Position numbers and translations under genes: made by a program. Below, piece by piece: positions 24,416-34,989 of a DNA stretch of 64,000 nt (positions are counted from its first letter, which is position 1; each line of letters starts with the position of its first letter). The notes beneath the pieces are model-generated. The model ran no database searches. It was not told where the DNA came from and saw nothing but the letters and a program-made list of their open reading frames with translations. Origin of the DNA: Chelydra serpentina (Eukaryota; Chordata; Testudines; Chelydridae); contig JBAIAC010000054.1 in assembly GCA_037349315.1 (NCBI GenBank), positions 4,774,001-4,838,000 on the forward strand, read 5' to 3'.

Positions 24416-27150
24416 TCCCCACAGATTATCAAAGCAAATGCCAAAACAAGGATGAAAATGGACAATATGCTGCCAAGGACATCAAGGTGCCTTTTTTGAA
24501 TATAGCAGATTTATAACCTCAAGCACACAATAGGGGAACTAGGGAGTGTCTCGTGCAGACGCCGAAGGGAGAAGAAATGTTCATGTCTTGGATCCTGGTG
24601 GAGTCTGACTGCACCCGTAGCTGTTCACCGTAAGAGAGAATCAGTCTGGATTGTGGTGCACTGACAGATTGTAATGGGTTGCTCTGTTTGGTCCTTATGT
24701 CGAACCCTCCTCTGCACCTTTATACTGGAGCCATTCGCACTCCTCCGTTTCCCAGTTTGCAGCCATGTTTCGGGGCTGGCATGGCCTGCTCTGTTCTTCA
24801 CCCTAGAACAGAACTTATGACGAACCCCTTTAATGATGCACCCACCTCCACAAAGAGATCCTGGGGATGTTTGTGCCTGCCACCACCCCCTTGTTCTCTT
24901 ACAATGGCCATATGGACACGTGCACCTCTTTGAAAGGATTCCAAATGGGGGCCATTTGCTGCCTGCCAAATGGCTCGAGGCCGGCTACGGTAGATGAGTT
25001 TGGTGCTGAGAGCAGCAGTGCAGTCTCGTGACTCTGTTTTACACCACACTTCTGCATTGCCTTGCAGCTGCATATGATTTGGCTGCCGTGATTTTAAACA
25101 GGCACGTGGAGCGGAGGCTGGAGAGAGATCCAGTGGAACTGCCAGCGTCTCGAGTGTTCGGAAGGGAGCCCCAAACTTCCCCTCCACCTCTAACCCCTAA
25201 CGTTTGTTTTTCCTTCAGACCATTCACCGACTGTGAAGCGAATCAGCAAAAAGCAATCGAGAGCTTTTATCTGTACTTTACTCTGCCCCCCGGGTTATGT
25301 TTGTTGATCAAGAAATAATGTTTTTAAAAACCAATCCTGTTGTAACACAGTTTGCTGGGGCGAAGCCCACAAAAGAAACTCGCTGCTGCCGGAGGAGCCC
25401 GCAGCCGGTCTAACGCCCGTTGCAGTCTGTGCAATGAAGGGCTTCCATTTAACATCACTGGGCTTTGCTGCTTTGAAAGCCTTTAAGCACGTGCTTAAGT
25501 TCCGTTGGCTTCGGTGGGACTTCAGCACCTGTGTAACTCCACACACACATTTCTAAGCTTTGATCCGCTGGCGGCTGGACGAGCAGAGCCTGAGGCTGCA
25601 CTGGGAGCAGCTGGGTTTCTGGGAGGTGAGCAGCCCCATGGCAAAGCTCTGCCTGAGTTGTGTCATTGCTGGTGCTGGGACTCCCCTAGGACTGCCCGGG
25701 GGTATCTCCCATGTTTTGTGCTGCCGTGAACTGAGCCGCGCGATGATTCTTCCTCAGTGGATTGTGGGAGAATTTATCTGTCCTGGGCACACGGGGGGGA
25801 TTTGTGGGCAGGCAGTGGAGAGCTGTCAGCGCTGGAGGGGGGTTACCCTGTGCCCGCCCTGCCCTGGCTCTCCCCCACAGCTAGCCTGGGCCCCCCGCAC
25901 TCAGGAGAGAGGGTTTTGTGCGTGGAAAGAGGGTGGGAGAAACACCCGGGACAGAGCCTGGCCCGACTCTGCCGTGAAGAAAGACCCCAAAGGGCGGCGT
26001 GGGCAAGTGTTGAGCTGTTGTGCTCTCTGCTTGGCAGATTTACCCCCAGACTCCCTCTTCCGCTCCGCTGCCTTCTGCCCCTCAACTGTTCACACCGTTT
26101 CTCTTTGGCGACCGCTTCCTGCGTGGAAGGTGGGGAGTCTGCCTGGGCTGTAGTACCTCGTCCCCAGAGCTTATTGCATCATTTTATCCACTACAGCGTT
26201 AATTATTCAGCGTGCGCCAGGCTTTTAAAAATGTAACCACTGGCTCGACTGTGTTTGTTACGGCCGCCGGTCTCAGCTCGCAGGGAAGGGGGCAAACTGC
26301 CTCCAAACGGCGCATTTAAAGCGAGCAGTGCTCAGTGACAGGGAGTTGTGATAAGCCCCAGAGCCAAGGAGCAGATGAGTCTTTTGTTTCCTCTGTTCCT
26401 TTTATGCAGCAGTAGCTTTGTATCCCCGCCTTGTGCTGTCCAGGACAGCCTGTCAACGTGGCACTCGCAGGGCGTCTGTTGGTGCAGGTCTCTGATGGTG
26501 CCAGCTCTGAGCCTGAAGGCCGCTGTTTGCTGAATTTCTGTACCATGCCCGAGTTGCATTAGCCACACACACTCCTTGGCAAAGGCTGCTGGGAACGGGA
26601 GCAGGTTTTCTTGACTTTCTGAAGACGGGGTAAACGAAACCTGCACACAAAGCATGTCTCGCGAGGGCTTCTTGCGGTGGTGTGCCTTTTAACTTGGTTG
26701 CAGTCATATCGATCTCCATTATGACGGCCCACAGACTCCCTCACGAGCACAGCACCTGCCTTTCTGATTCCATTTAGCCGCAGCAACAGATCGGACGACG
26801 TAGCTCGGAGTGATTTCCGTTCATCTCCAAGTAAACCTGATGCTTCAAATCCTTTCAGTCCCCTCTGACTGCTCAGAATCACCCAGGGCGGTGAGAGCAT
26901 GCTAACGGGCAGAGTAATCTGCAGGGAGTGAAGAGGGGGAAGGAGGATCTGATGTGAGCAGTGATGATCCCTGTGGGGGAGAGGGCAGTCTAGCATCCTC
27001 CCAGAATCTAGGGCAGACAGTGAGCCCCTCCCCCCTTGGTTCCCTTTGCAGAACAATTAGAAGAGGCCAGGCATGAAAGGGAGAAAGGAGAGCTGCCGCT
27101 TTCTGCCAGGGGCATTGTTACAGTGGAGAGCACCATTGTTCAGTGCCTGG
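24416..27150. other. Non-coding stretch, no gene recognised
   Basis: Contains several overlapping frames of up to 197 codons (25560-26153) with no domain similarity I can see and with equally long frames in other phases. GC content rises near 25.6-26.1 kb, which explains the lack of stops. Confidence 0.4.
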
Positions 27151-27365
27151 GGTTTTCAGTCGTGGAGATCTTTAACTCTGGTTAACTGATGACCAATAAA
27201 CTCAAGTTAGCAGCCACGTTTGTATGTGCTGGTCTGGACACTCCACACCCAGGACACACATGATTGTGGTTTACCCTAGGCTGAGCCACGTCTCATGTAG
27301 AGACCTAAAACACGTTAACTAACTGGGGTTAGCTGACAGTCCGTCAACATGAGTGAGAAAAGCCC
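27150..27365. repeat. Possible Harbinger MITE relic
   Basis: Repeated AACTGGGGTTAGCTGAC/TTAACTCTGGTTAACTGA phrases, complementary in part, surround CATGTAGAGACC. The layout resembles degraded turtle MITEs, but the ends and TSD are not resolved. Confidence 0.3.
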
Positions 27366-27402
27366 TAGGGGGTGGCTGCAGGATGGGGGGGTGGCTGAAG
27401 TG

Positions 27403-27593
27403 GGGGGGAGGGATAGCTCAGTGGTTTGAGCATTGGCCTGCTAAGCCCAGGGTTGTGAGTTCAATCCTTGAGGGAGCCATTTAGGGATCTGGGGCAAAAA
27501 TTGGGGATTGGTCCTGCTTTGAGCAGGGGGTTGGACTAGATGACCTCCTAAGGTCCCTTCCAACCCTGAGATTCTATGATTCTATGATTCTAA
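27403..27593 (+). repeat. tRNA-derived SINE (Cry I-type turtle pol III SINE)
   Basis: A full-length SINE. The tRNA-like head has an A box (TAGCTCAGTGGTTTGAG, 27414-27430) and a B box (GAGTTCAATCC, 27457-27467) for RNA polymerase III. A short unique region is followed by GGTCCTGCTTTGAGCAGGGG, TTGGACTAGATGACC and a tandem ATTCTATG tail shared with CR1 LINEs, which would supply reverse transcription in trans. This family is a marker of cryptodiran turtles, from established knowledge recalled here. Confidence 0.92.
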
Positions 27594-28360
27594 GTATTTG
27601 GGCTGTAATATTTTGCTGAGGGCTGGAACACATGTGCCAGCACCAAAATAACAAAGGTGAGCATTTAAAACCAAGTCTGACATTTTCACCGATTTAACTC
27701 CCAATTCCTAAAACCAGTGTACGTAGTCCAGTGCAATCCTGGGGGGAAGACTTTTTGGAATAAAAGGGGGCTAAAGTCAGTCTCACTGCAGTAGATTTGT
27801 CACCAACTTCAACCACTTTTATTTTAAAACTAGTGTCCACACGCACAGACTTGCACTGGGATAACCGCGCTGGTTTTTGGAATCCGAGTGAAATCGGTGT
27901 GCGTTTCAGTCCTTAGACAACAGCGCACTCTGTTTCTCCCTGGCCCTCGGCTTGGGCGTGCTGCCTGTTAGCCGTGAGCAGGGCCTGGAGGAGCTCACCA
28001 TCCTTGTGGACGGGTACTGAAACCACACATCACTGTTCGTGCAGTTCTCACCCTCTGAAATCTCATTTTGTTCATGATTGTGATTCAGCCTGCTGCAGCT
28101 GTGAAAGCCATTGTGGCTTAAATGTGGGGTCGGGGAACAGTCTCTCGCTCTCTGACACGCACAGAGTACATCTTGGTGAAATTCTGCAGAAAACCTGGCC
28201 ACTTAGGAGCTTACAACCAAATGTGAAAGGCCTCTAATCTAGTCTGTCGTATACTAGCAGGAAAATCTCCCCCCCCTCACCCGTAACTGGCTCCGTTTAA
28301 CCCATGTATCCCTGTCCCCATTGCCTGGGGGAAATGACCATCCTCTGAAACCCCTTCTCT
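27594..28360. other. Non-coding stretch, nothing recognised
   Basis: No exon-like frame or delimited repeat. Confidence 0.4.
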
Positions 28361-28368
28361 GCCACCGG

Positions 28369-28495
28369 CACTGTTCCCTCTCAGCTGCGCACACAGCGAA
28401 ACACCACGCGCACAAAAATTTGCACAGAAGCACAACAATTTGCATAGAAGACATTTTTTGTGCACACGACCTGTCAAAAATTAGAGGGAACATTG
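28369..28495 (+). mobile_element. Short hAT-like MITE
   Basis: A 127-bp element with ends CACTGTTCCCTCT and AGAGGGAACATTG, nearly perfect inverted repeats. It is flanked by a perfect 8-bp TSD, GCCACCGG (28361-28368 and 28496-28503). The interior is AC-rich with repeated ATTTGCA(C/T)AGAAG phrases. Non-coding. Confidence 0.85.
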
Positions 28496-28503
28496 GCCAC
28501 CGG

Positions 28504-29175
28504 CCGGATTTTTGTTGCCCAAGTGAATGCCTTCGGCGAGGCTAGCATGTGGAGGCTTGGCCATGTGGAGCCTCTCAAGTCCTGGGTGACCAACCATCTG
28601 TTCTGGATCTAACGCTCTTCCCCCACCATCCCCTCCCCTTCCCCCCCTTTACCTTCTACTGCTTTCCAAGGAACGTTTGTGAGCTTTCCTCCTTCCCCCC
28701 TGGCGTCTGCGTGGCAGAGAACTGCTCCCTATACCTGCTTGCTTGACAAGCCCCCGCCCCTCATCCCGCACTTTACGTTCTGTTTGATTTCCTGTCCCTG
28801 GAGGACACTCCGTAAGATTGCCAGTCTGGCACCACTGCAGCCTCTGAGAAACAAAATAACAAAATCCAAGGAGCCTCGTTACCTGGCCCAGGAGGAGGAA
28901 TGGCCTTGAAGCCAGATCGTGGGGACCAGAGCCTGAGCTCTCTCGTGCGGTACCTGCCCAAATTCCCTTGCAACAATTGCAGGATGGGAGGCTCTGCTCT
29001 CAGCTGTTTACTGCCCCCTGTAGCTTTATTTTTATTGCCTCAAGCCTCCCCGGCTCTCATCAGCAGAAGTCGGGGCCCGGCTCCAGACCTGAGAGGCAGC
29101 TTCCTTTGCTCCAGGGCAGCCTACGTTGGCTGGGCTCCTGGTGGAGTAACCAACGGCCCACTCGCCATCCACAGC
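28504..29175. other. Non-coding stretch, nothing recognised
   Basis: Pyrimidine-rich sequence near 28610-28780; no exon identified. Confidence 0.4.
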
Positions 29176-29177
29176 TA

Positions 29178-29276
29178 GGGTGACCAGACAGCAAGTGTGA
29201 AAAATCGGGACGGGATGGGGGGGTAATGGGAACCAATAAAAGAGAGAGACCCAAAAATCGGGACATCTGGTCACCC
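29178..29276 (+). mobile_element. Tc1/mariner-like MITE
   Basis: A 99-bp element with GGGTGACCAGA...TCTGGTCACCC inverted ends and TA on both sides (29176-29177 and 29277-29278), the Tc1/mariner target. The interior carries AAAAATCGGGAC phrases in both orientations. A second copy lies at 31062-31174. Confidence 0.8.
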
Positions 29277-29475
29277 TACGCTGCCCGCTGAGTGATTCCA
29301 GAGCCGCAGGTTCAGTGTGCGTGTGCATTGGGAGAGAAGGGCCGAAGGGGCAGGGCATTCCTACCCATACTGCTCTTGTGGAGAGAGATGGTTGTAAGTG
29401 GAGAAGAAGACAGCCGGATAAGACGAGACTAGACGAGACGAGGGTTAGGACAGAAAGGAGGTTGGCAAAGAGAGG

Positions 29476-29684
29476 GATTCGTAGAACCACAGGGTTAGAA
29501 GGGACTGCAAGGGTCATGTAGTCTAACCCCCTGCCAACATGGATGGTTTAGACACAACAAATCCTGCAAGACAGGTGGCTCCAGCCACCTTCTGAAAACC
29601 TCCAGTGAAGGAGCTTCCACCCCTTCCCTCGCCCGTCCGTTCCATTGTCCTGCTGTTCCTAGTTAGGAAGATTTCCCTGAGACT
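29476..29684 (-). repeat. CR1 LINE 3'-end fragment
   Basis: CGTAGAACCACAGGGTTAGAAGGGACTGCAAGGGTCATG...CTAACCCCCTGCC...CTTCTGAAAACCTCCAGTG...TTCCATTGTCCTGCTG is the antisense of a CR1 3' end, diverged. No coding frame remains. Confidence 0.75.
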
Positions 29685-29977
29685 TAAGGCATGTCTACAC
29701 TTGCCATTTAAAGCAGAAAAAGTCCAAGTTTTGCACAAAAACCATGGGAGCGGCTACACTTGCCAATGACTTTTTGTGGTGAAACTCAGAAGTTTCACCG
29801 TAGAAAGAAAACCACCCCCATGAGAGGTGTACAGCTCTGACCGGTGATGCTTTTGCAGTGATGTGAAAGTGAAGAGACATTCTTCCTGTTTACAGAGCTT
29901 TTAGCCTCCACAGGATATCCCGCAGTGCCTAGGTGACCACTCTGGCCAGCAGCCAGGTAAACAGACGTCCACCCCTC

Positions 29978-30452
29978 CAGGGCCGGCCCTAGCTTTTTGG
30001 CTGCCCCAAGCAAAAAAAAAAAACCAAACCCACAATTGCCACCCCCCCCACAACGCCGGCCAACACCCCCCCACAACAACGCCGCCCCGCCAAAACGCCG
30101 GGAGGGGGGGGGCAGCGGGGAGGGAGGCATACCCGCCGCCCTGCTCCCCCTGCCAGTGGGGAGCGCGGAACGCCTGCCGCCCCGCTGCCCGGGCCGGAGC
30201 GCCGGCGGGGAGCGGAGCACACCTGCCGCCCCACTCCCCCGGCCGGGGCGCCGGCGGGGAGCGGAGCACGCCGGCCGCCCCAGCGGGGAGCGGAGCACGC
30301 CGGCCGCCCCGCTGCCCCGGCCGGGGCACCAGAGGAAGAATAGATTTTTTGTAAATTAAAAAAACAAAAAAACAAAAAACCTTGAGTGCCGCCCCGCTCC
30401 AGGTGCCGCCCCAAGCACGTGCTTGGTAGGCTGGTGCCTGGAGCCCTGCCTG
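29978..30452 (+). mobile_element. hAT-like non-autonomous element inside Harbinger
   Basis: Begins CAGGGCCGGCCCTAGC and ends GGAGCCCTGCCTG between perfect 8-bp TSDs CACCCCTC (29970-29977 and 30453-30460). The interior has an A-rich run, a CpG-rich minisatellite (about 30150-30330) and a GCCGCCCCAAGCACGTGCTTGG palindrome near the right end. Open frames through the GC-rich part are repeat artefacts. Confidence 0.8.
30150..30330. repeat. GC-rich minisatellite in hAT element
   Basis: Irregular copies of a unit containing GGGGAGCGGAGCAC and GCCGCCCC recur near 30157, 30207, 30256 and 30284. CpG density is extreme, and the segment is prone to length change and assembly error. Confidence 0.7.
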
Positions 30453-30525
30453 CACCCCTCCCCCTGTAAAGCCCTGGGAACTTTGAAACTCCCCTTCCTT
30501 TTTTCTTGGCAAGTGCTCACTTATC

Positions 30526-30634
30526 ATGTGGCCAGATGACAATGGCTGCTCCATGAGCAAACGATCCCCTGCTTGGAGCAATGCTGAGCTCCTGGAGCTG
30601 ATCAGTGTGTGGGGAGAGGAGGCTGTGCAGGGAC
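30526..30634 (+). pseudogene. Myb/SANT-like domain fragment of a Harbinger second ORF
   Basis: The frame reads SKRSPAWSNAELLELISVWG then EEAVQ (within residues 10-35 of the frame from ATG 30526). It has the tryptophan-spaced first helices of a Myb/SANT-like DNA-binding domain such as MSANTD-type and Harbinger-encoded Myb-like proteins. In Harbingers this protein recruits the transposase to the ends. It is cut off after VQ, where the hAT-like element at 30635 starts, so the remaining helices are lost. Identification rests on a short segment plus its position in a Harbinger relic. Confidence 0.65.
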
Positions 30635-31258
30635 CAGGGCCGGTGCAACCACTAGGTGAACTAGGCGGCCGCCTAGGGCGCCAAGTGGTTGGGAGCACCA
30701 AAAAGTGCGCTCAGGGGAGGAGGTGGAATGGAGGGGAGCTGGGGCAGGAGGGCGCGGGGAGGGCTGCCCGCAGCAAGTAACGGGGGTGGGGTGGGTGCAG
30801 GGGAACCGCTCCCCGCCCCAGCTCACCTCTGCTCCGCTACCTCCCCTGAGCACGCCGTCCCCGCTCTAATTCTCCTCCCCTCCCAGGCTTGCCGCCCCAA
30901 ACAGCTGATTGGCGCCGCAAGCCTGGGAGGTGGGAGAAGTGGAGTGGCACCGGCATAATCTGGAGAAGGCGGAGCGGAGGTGAGCTGGGGCGAGGAGCTG
31001 CTGCAGGGGGGTTCCCCCGGGGGGGGGGGGTGGCGGGGAGCTGCTGCAGGGCTCCCCGGTAGGGTGACCAACGTGTGAAAAATCAGGATGGGGGTGGGGG
31101 GTAATAGGAGCCTATATAGGAAAAAGATCCAAAAATCGGGACTGCCTCTATAAAATCAGGACCTCTGGTCACCCTACTCCCCGGGCCGGGGGCGGGGAGG
31201 GGGGGAACGCAAGGTGGAAGTTTCGCCTAGGGCACGAAATATCCTTGCACCGGCCCTG
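30635..31258 (+). mobile_element. hAT-like element (CAGGGCCGGTGCA family)
   Basis: Ends CAGGGCCGGTGCAA and TTGCACCGGCCCTG are perfect inverted repeats over 14 bp. The interior has TAGGCGGCCGCCTAGG and TTCGCCTAGGGCACGAAAT phrases, matching 15382-15628 and 49452-49741. No TSD is seen (GCAGGGAC against CATCTACC), so one flank was lost by deletion or rearrangement. A Tc1/mariner-like MITE (31062-31174) has inserted into it. Confidence 0.7.
31062..31174 (+). mobile_element. Tc1/mariner-like MITE inside hAT element
   Basis: GGGTGACCA...TGGTCACCC ends flanked by TA (31060-31061 and 31175-31176). It carries the same AAAAATCGGGAC interior as the copy at 29178-29276. It is the youngest layer of the local nest. 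Confidence 0.75.
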
Positions 31259-32990
31259 CATCTACCTTGACTTCTAGTTCATCCTGCTTGTTCCTCACAC
31301 TCCTTGCATTAGTCTACAGGCATCAGAGAAATGTTGCAGGCTGCCCTGTTGCTTTTCCTCCTGCCTTTTTAACTCAGTTGTGATTTCTAGTCCCGTCTCC
31401 AGAAATTATCAATGATTCAGCATTGTTCTGGGTCTCATTGTTCTGATTATACAAAGCCCCGGCCAGGTGCTGGGGACGGTGTGTGCTTAAAACAATGGCA
31501 GCTGAGGAACAAATAATTCAAGCCTTGCAGTACAGCTGGGGCAGTTACAGGCCCCGCCACCGTTCCCATGGACACTGGGACTCAATTTCCCAGGGCACGT
31601 GGTCAAGTCACAGTCTCTGGGCTGCACTGGTGGTGTTGAACTCTTGTGATGTGGGTAATATCGCCGAGCCCTGGCAGCAGCGTGTTACTGCAGGGGCCCC
31701 TCCGGTGGGAAGCCAGCCAACATGTGCAAGAGCCTTCAGTGGCATGGGCAGATGTATGTGATGGAAGCCTCGGCTAGTCCAGAATTGCTGAAAAAGGATG
31801 TCGTCTGGCTCTCTCATGACGGCGGCCTGAGCTGGCACTGGCTGGCTTGAGAGCCTTGTGCATTCTGTCCTCTTTCCTTTTCTGGCAGGGTGAGCATGGA
31901 GATGAGCGCCTAAAGCAAGCTGGATCCAGGTGGGATGCCGTTCGGGGGAAGGGGTGGGGGGATGTCTGTCTTAATCCTATCTCATGTCTTTAATTTTACT
32001 TCCAAAGCCAATGGCCACGGCTTAGTGCTTTGAGCAACTGCTTTGAATTGCTGAGAGTCCCAGGAACCACCACATTCAATCCCAGCAGGACCGGCTCAGC
32101 CCAGCACCCTTGCAAAGGAGCAGGATTTCACCGTGGTTCTCTCAGGTCTGTCAGAGGAGGTTTTAAAAAGCAAAACCAGGGTTTTCAAACACAGGGAGCG
32201 AAAGTTGGGCACGTAGCCGCTGTATCTGGGCATCAACATAGGTTGCCTGAGCCGCTGTTCCCGCATGCTCCAGGGTGTTTGTCACCTTTGAAAATCAGGC
32301 CACTGATTTAGCGGTCTCGCTTTAGGCACCTGGGTTTGCCCTGTTTGCTCAGGGTAGACCCCACCAATCACATAGCAGCCCTTCCCCTGGCTGTCCTGGA
32401 GTCAAAATGTCTCCTTCCTATCCCCTTCCAGTGGACTTCTGTACTCAACACCTGCTGCGACAGTGCCCCCCATGCCCCGGGAAGCGGCTGAAAAGTGGTG
32501 TCCTTGTGCATCGTTTGCCTGGCCCCCTGGGATCCTTAGGAACGAAGGGCCGTCTAGCGGACTGCTTAACGCCAGGCAATGGCGACAGCTGAGGAAAGCC
32601 TCTTGCATTTCTAGTAGGGGGAAGAATTGTATTATGAGGTCCCTGGTCAGGCCCTTGGCCACTTTCCCTGCTTGTTGTATCCCTTCGTTTCTGTTTTGCC
32701 CCGTTCGACTGAGCTCTGCAGGGCCAGGACAGCAGCTTCCGGTCCGCACAGTGCCTCACACAATAGGGGCTTCTGGAAACAAGTCATTGAGAACCAGAAA
32801 TGAATCATTCAGAAAAGCAATGGGCCCAATTGCAGACACGCGAAAGACCCGTCAGACTGGCCAGCCCTGGTATCTGGACACTTAACATGGAGCCCCTCTT
32901 TTACTTGGCCATGACATTACCCCCGCCCCTGACCTGGAGGGGGAGCCACCTTCACTGCAGTCTCGAGTCTCTCTCTGTTCTGAAGCAGAC
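31259..32990. other. Non-coding stretch, no gene recognised
   Basis: No exon identified. Around 32285-32335 a TTTGAAAATCAGGCCACTGATTTA...TTTAGGCACCTGGG phrase matches a degraded repeat also seen near 52895-52975. Otherwise nothing is delimited. Confidence 0.4.
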
Positions 32991-32994
32991 ATCT

Positions 32995-33272
32995 AGGAGC
33001 AGGTTTCAGGGGGTCTGCCAAGCACGGCCAACATTAGATTCACCGGGGCCCAGGCCAGAGAGCCAAAGCCCCACCACCTGGGGCTGAAGCCGAAGCCTGA
33101 GCAACTTCGCTTCCCGGGACCATCTGTGCCACGGAGCCCTGGGCAATTGCCCTGCTGGCTACCCCTTAACACTGGCCGTGGCAGAGAAACAGTCATGGCA
33201 CAGGTGGGCCATGGAGTTCTTATAGCATGTTGCGGGGGCCTCCGAAAGAAAAAAGTGGAGAACCCCTGGCCT
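32995..33272 (+). mobile_element. hAT-like MITE relic
   Basis: Shares GGGCAATTGCCCTGCTGGCTACC, TGGCACAGGTGGGC and CTTATAGCATGTTG phrases in order with 42416-42740, ending GTGGAGAACCCCTGG. The left end is truncated and no TSD is seen. Confidence 0.6.
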
Positions 33273-33275
33273 GAA

Positions 33276-33425
33276 CTATGTCGACCTAAGCCGTGCGCCT
33301 GTTGTCGAGGAGGATTTATTAAGTCGGCACGGTGTGCGAGTCATAGCGGCAGGAGGAACGCTGTAGTGTGTACGCTTCCCTAGCTAGGCAGACGTAAGCT
33401 GCCCGACATCGACTTAACTTTGTAT
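33276..33425. repeat. Possible MITE relic
   Basis: ACTATGTCGACCTAAGCCGTG...GCTGCCCGACATCGACTTAACTTTGTA shows GTCGAC/TCGACTTA phrases like those in Harbinger MITEs here. The ends are not resolved. Confidence 0.35.
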
Positions 33426-33441
33426 CACAATGAAAATAAGA

Positions 33442-33850
33442 AAGAAAAACTTGTAGCACCTTAGAGACTAACAAATTTATTTCAGCATAAGCTTTCGTGG
33501 GTTAATACTCACTTCATCGGATGCATGGAATGAAATACACTTCAGACAGACATTTATACAGTCAGAGAAACATGATGGTCCAGGTGTATAGACCAATCTT
33601 AAGAGGCTAATTAGTTGAGAGGAAACATGACAGCAGGGGAAGAAAAGTGATAAACAAGATGGTCACACAGGTGTGAATGAGGATCGTTAACTTAAGGGAA
33701 ATAGATTCAATTAACATAATGGCCGAGCCATTCCAAATCTCGATTTAATCCGGAGGCAACGCAATCTAGTTTGCATATCAATTCGAGTTCAATAGTTTCT
33801 CTTTGTGTCACAGACGTGCCCGAACTCTGCTGCAATTATTGTTGCTGTCC
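33442..33850 (-). mobile_element. PLE fragment: GIY-YIG C-terminus and 3' tail
   Basis: Read on the minus strand, a short frame (about 33850-33715) encodes KRETIELELICK...GLNRDLEWLGHYVN. This matches in layout the C-terminal end of the GIY-YIG protein segment at 58712-59041 (RETVELQFICK...GLNKDYEWLTNYK). It is followed by ~270 bp of 3' untranslated sequence and the CGAAAGCTTATGCTG tail. This is a second PLE lineage, 5'-truncated. Confidence 0.75.
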
Positions 33851-33910
33851 TTGAGTCTTAGGCCAAATGACCCATGAAAATCAGTCGTCGTAGCCGGGTG
33901 GGTTCCGGGG

Positions 33911-34235
33911 TATTAGAGAGACAAGTGGGTGAGTTAATATCTTTTATTGGAACAACTTGTGTTGGTGAGAGAGACGAGCTGTCCAGTCACACACAGCTCT
34001 TCCTCAAGTCTGGGAAAGGTACCCAAATACAAGGTTGTTAGCACATATTCTGAAGGACCATTCAATGTGAAGTGGCTGCTATTAACTAACTACTTATGTA
34101 AACTTTGTATTTAGCTGCGACACTCTCAGAACATTGCCCAGACCTAAGAGTTCAGTGTAGCTCCAAAGCTCGTCTCTCTCCAACAGAAGTTGGTCCAATA
34201 AAAGAGATTCCCTCACCCATCTTGTCCCCCTTGAA
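33911..34235. mobile_element. PLE subfamily B foldback (inverted tail pair)
   Basis: The left arm (33911-34020, with GGTGAGTTAATATCTTTTATTGG) and the right arm (34134-34235, with CCAATAAAAGAGATTCCCTCACCC) are imperfect inverted copies of the same tail, about 100 bp each, separated by ~110 bp of element-derived sequence. The tails point outward, the same arrangement as at 46736-46898 and 57389-57637. Confidence 0.7.
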
Positions 34236-34985
34236 AAGCAGGGCAGGACACCTGCCCAGTATATTGGCTGCAGGCTTGCGTGGGTATTTTGAGTCATCAG
34301 TTTGGCTTAGGGCAGGAGGGGACTCGGATGCTGCCCACCCTTTCTGCATTTCTGTGGAAGCATTTCCCAGCCACTGTAGAGTGAAATGTTATTTCTGAGC
34401 AGGGGCTGCTGTGGGTCTGCGTGGCCGAAGGGGAAAGGCCGCTTAATGTTCAGATGTGAAAACTCAAGCGGATGGGGAGTTAAGATCTGGATCTTTATTT
34501 CCGAAGCGCACAGATCTCTTCCCATGTGGCATATAGTCGTGATGAGACCTGGGCACGTCTGGTCACAGCTGGAACGGGCGGGATCCTTCCATTCACGGGC
34601 AGTCGTCCGCTTCGCTCCTCTTGCCTTTTTAAAGCTGTTTTATTAACAGGACTGACCCGCGTGGCCCCGGCCTCGTTAAGCTGCCCTGGCAGCAGTGCAG
34701 CCTAGAGCTGAAAGGGAAGAAGATCAAACTGGCGCAAAGCTCTAGCTGTGTCCGTCTCCCGCTGAGCTTCCCTTGGCCTTCCCAGAGGGTAAAACCTGCC
34801 CAGCTAAGTCCCACTCTTGGCAGTCTTTGCTTTTTAGTTCCTGCTCCACATCCTTCCTGCTCCTTCAGCAATGTGATGGTGAAGGGGCCTGCTGCTTCAG
34901 GAAGTGACGGTCCCAATCTACTCTTCAGATCTCAGGGATTTTAAAAAATGAACTAAAAATATATTACGGGGCAAACTGTATCTAT
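34236..34985. other. Non-coding stretch, nothing recognised
   Basis: No exon or delimited repeat. Confidence 0.4.
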
Positions 34986-34989
34986 TGGC

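Larger units (their letters stand above)
29688..30634 (+). mobile_element. Truncated Harbinger element, interrupted by hAT insertion
   Basis: Starts GGCATGTCTACACTTGCC directly after TAA (29685-29687), like the left end of the element at 11687. At 29978 it is split by a 475-bp hAT-like element with its own 8-bp TSD. It resumes at 30461 and carries a Myb/SANT-like coding segment (30526-30634). At 30635 a second hAT-like element begins and the rest, including the transposase and right TIR, is missing. Confidence 0.65.

Noticed and set aside
25560..26153. 197-codon frame as a gene
   Set aside because: GC-rich interval with equally long frames in other phases and no domain or splice support.
27403..27470. 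A functional tRNA gene
   Set aside because: The A/B boxes belong to a SINE head fused to a CR1-type tail; no complete cloverleaf is kept.
29795..30701. Minus-strand frame of 266 codons rich in G, P and A
   Set aside because: It runs through the CpG-rich hAT element and minisatellite, where stop codons are rare. No domain is visible.
30635..31258. Claim of an 8-bp TSD for this hAT-like element
   Set aside because: Flanks GCAGGGAC and CATCTACC do not match.
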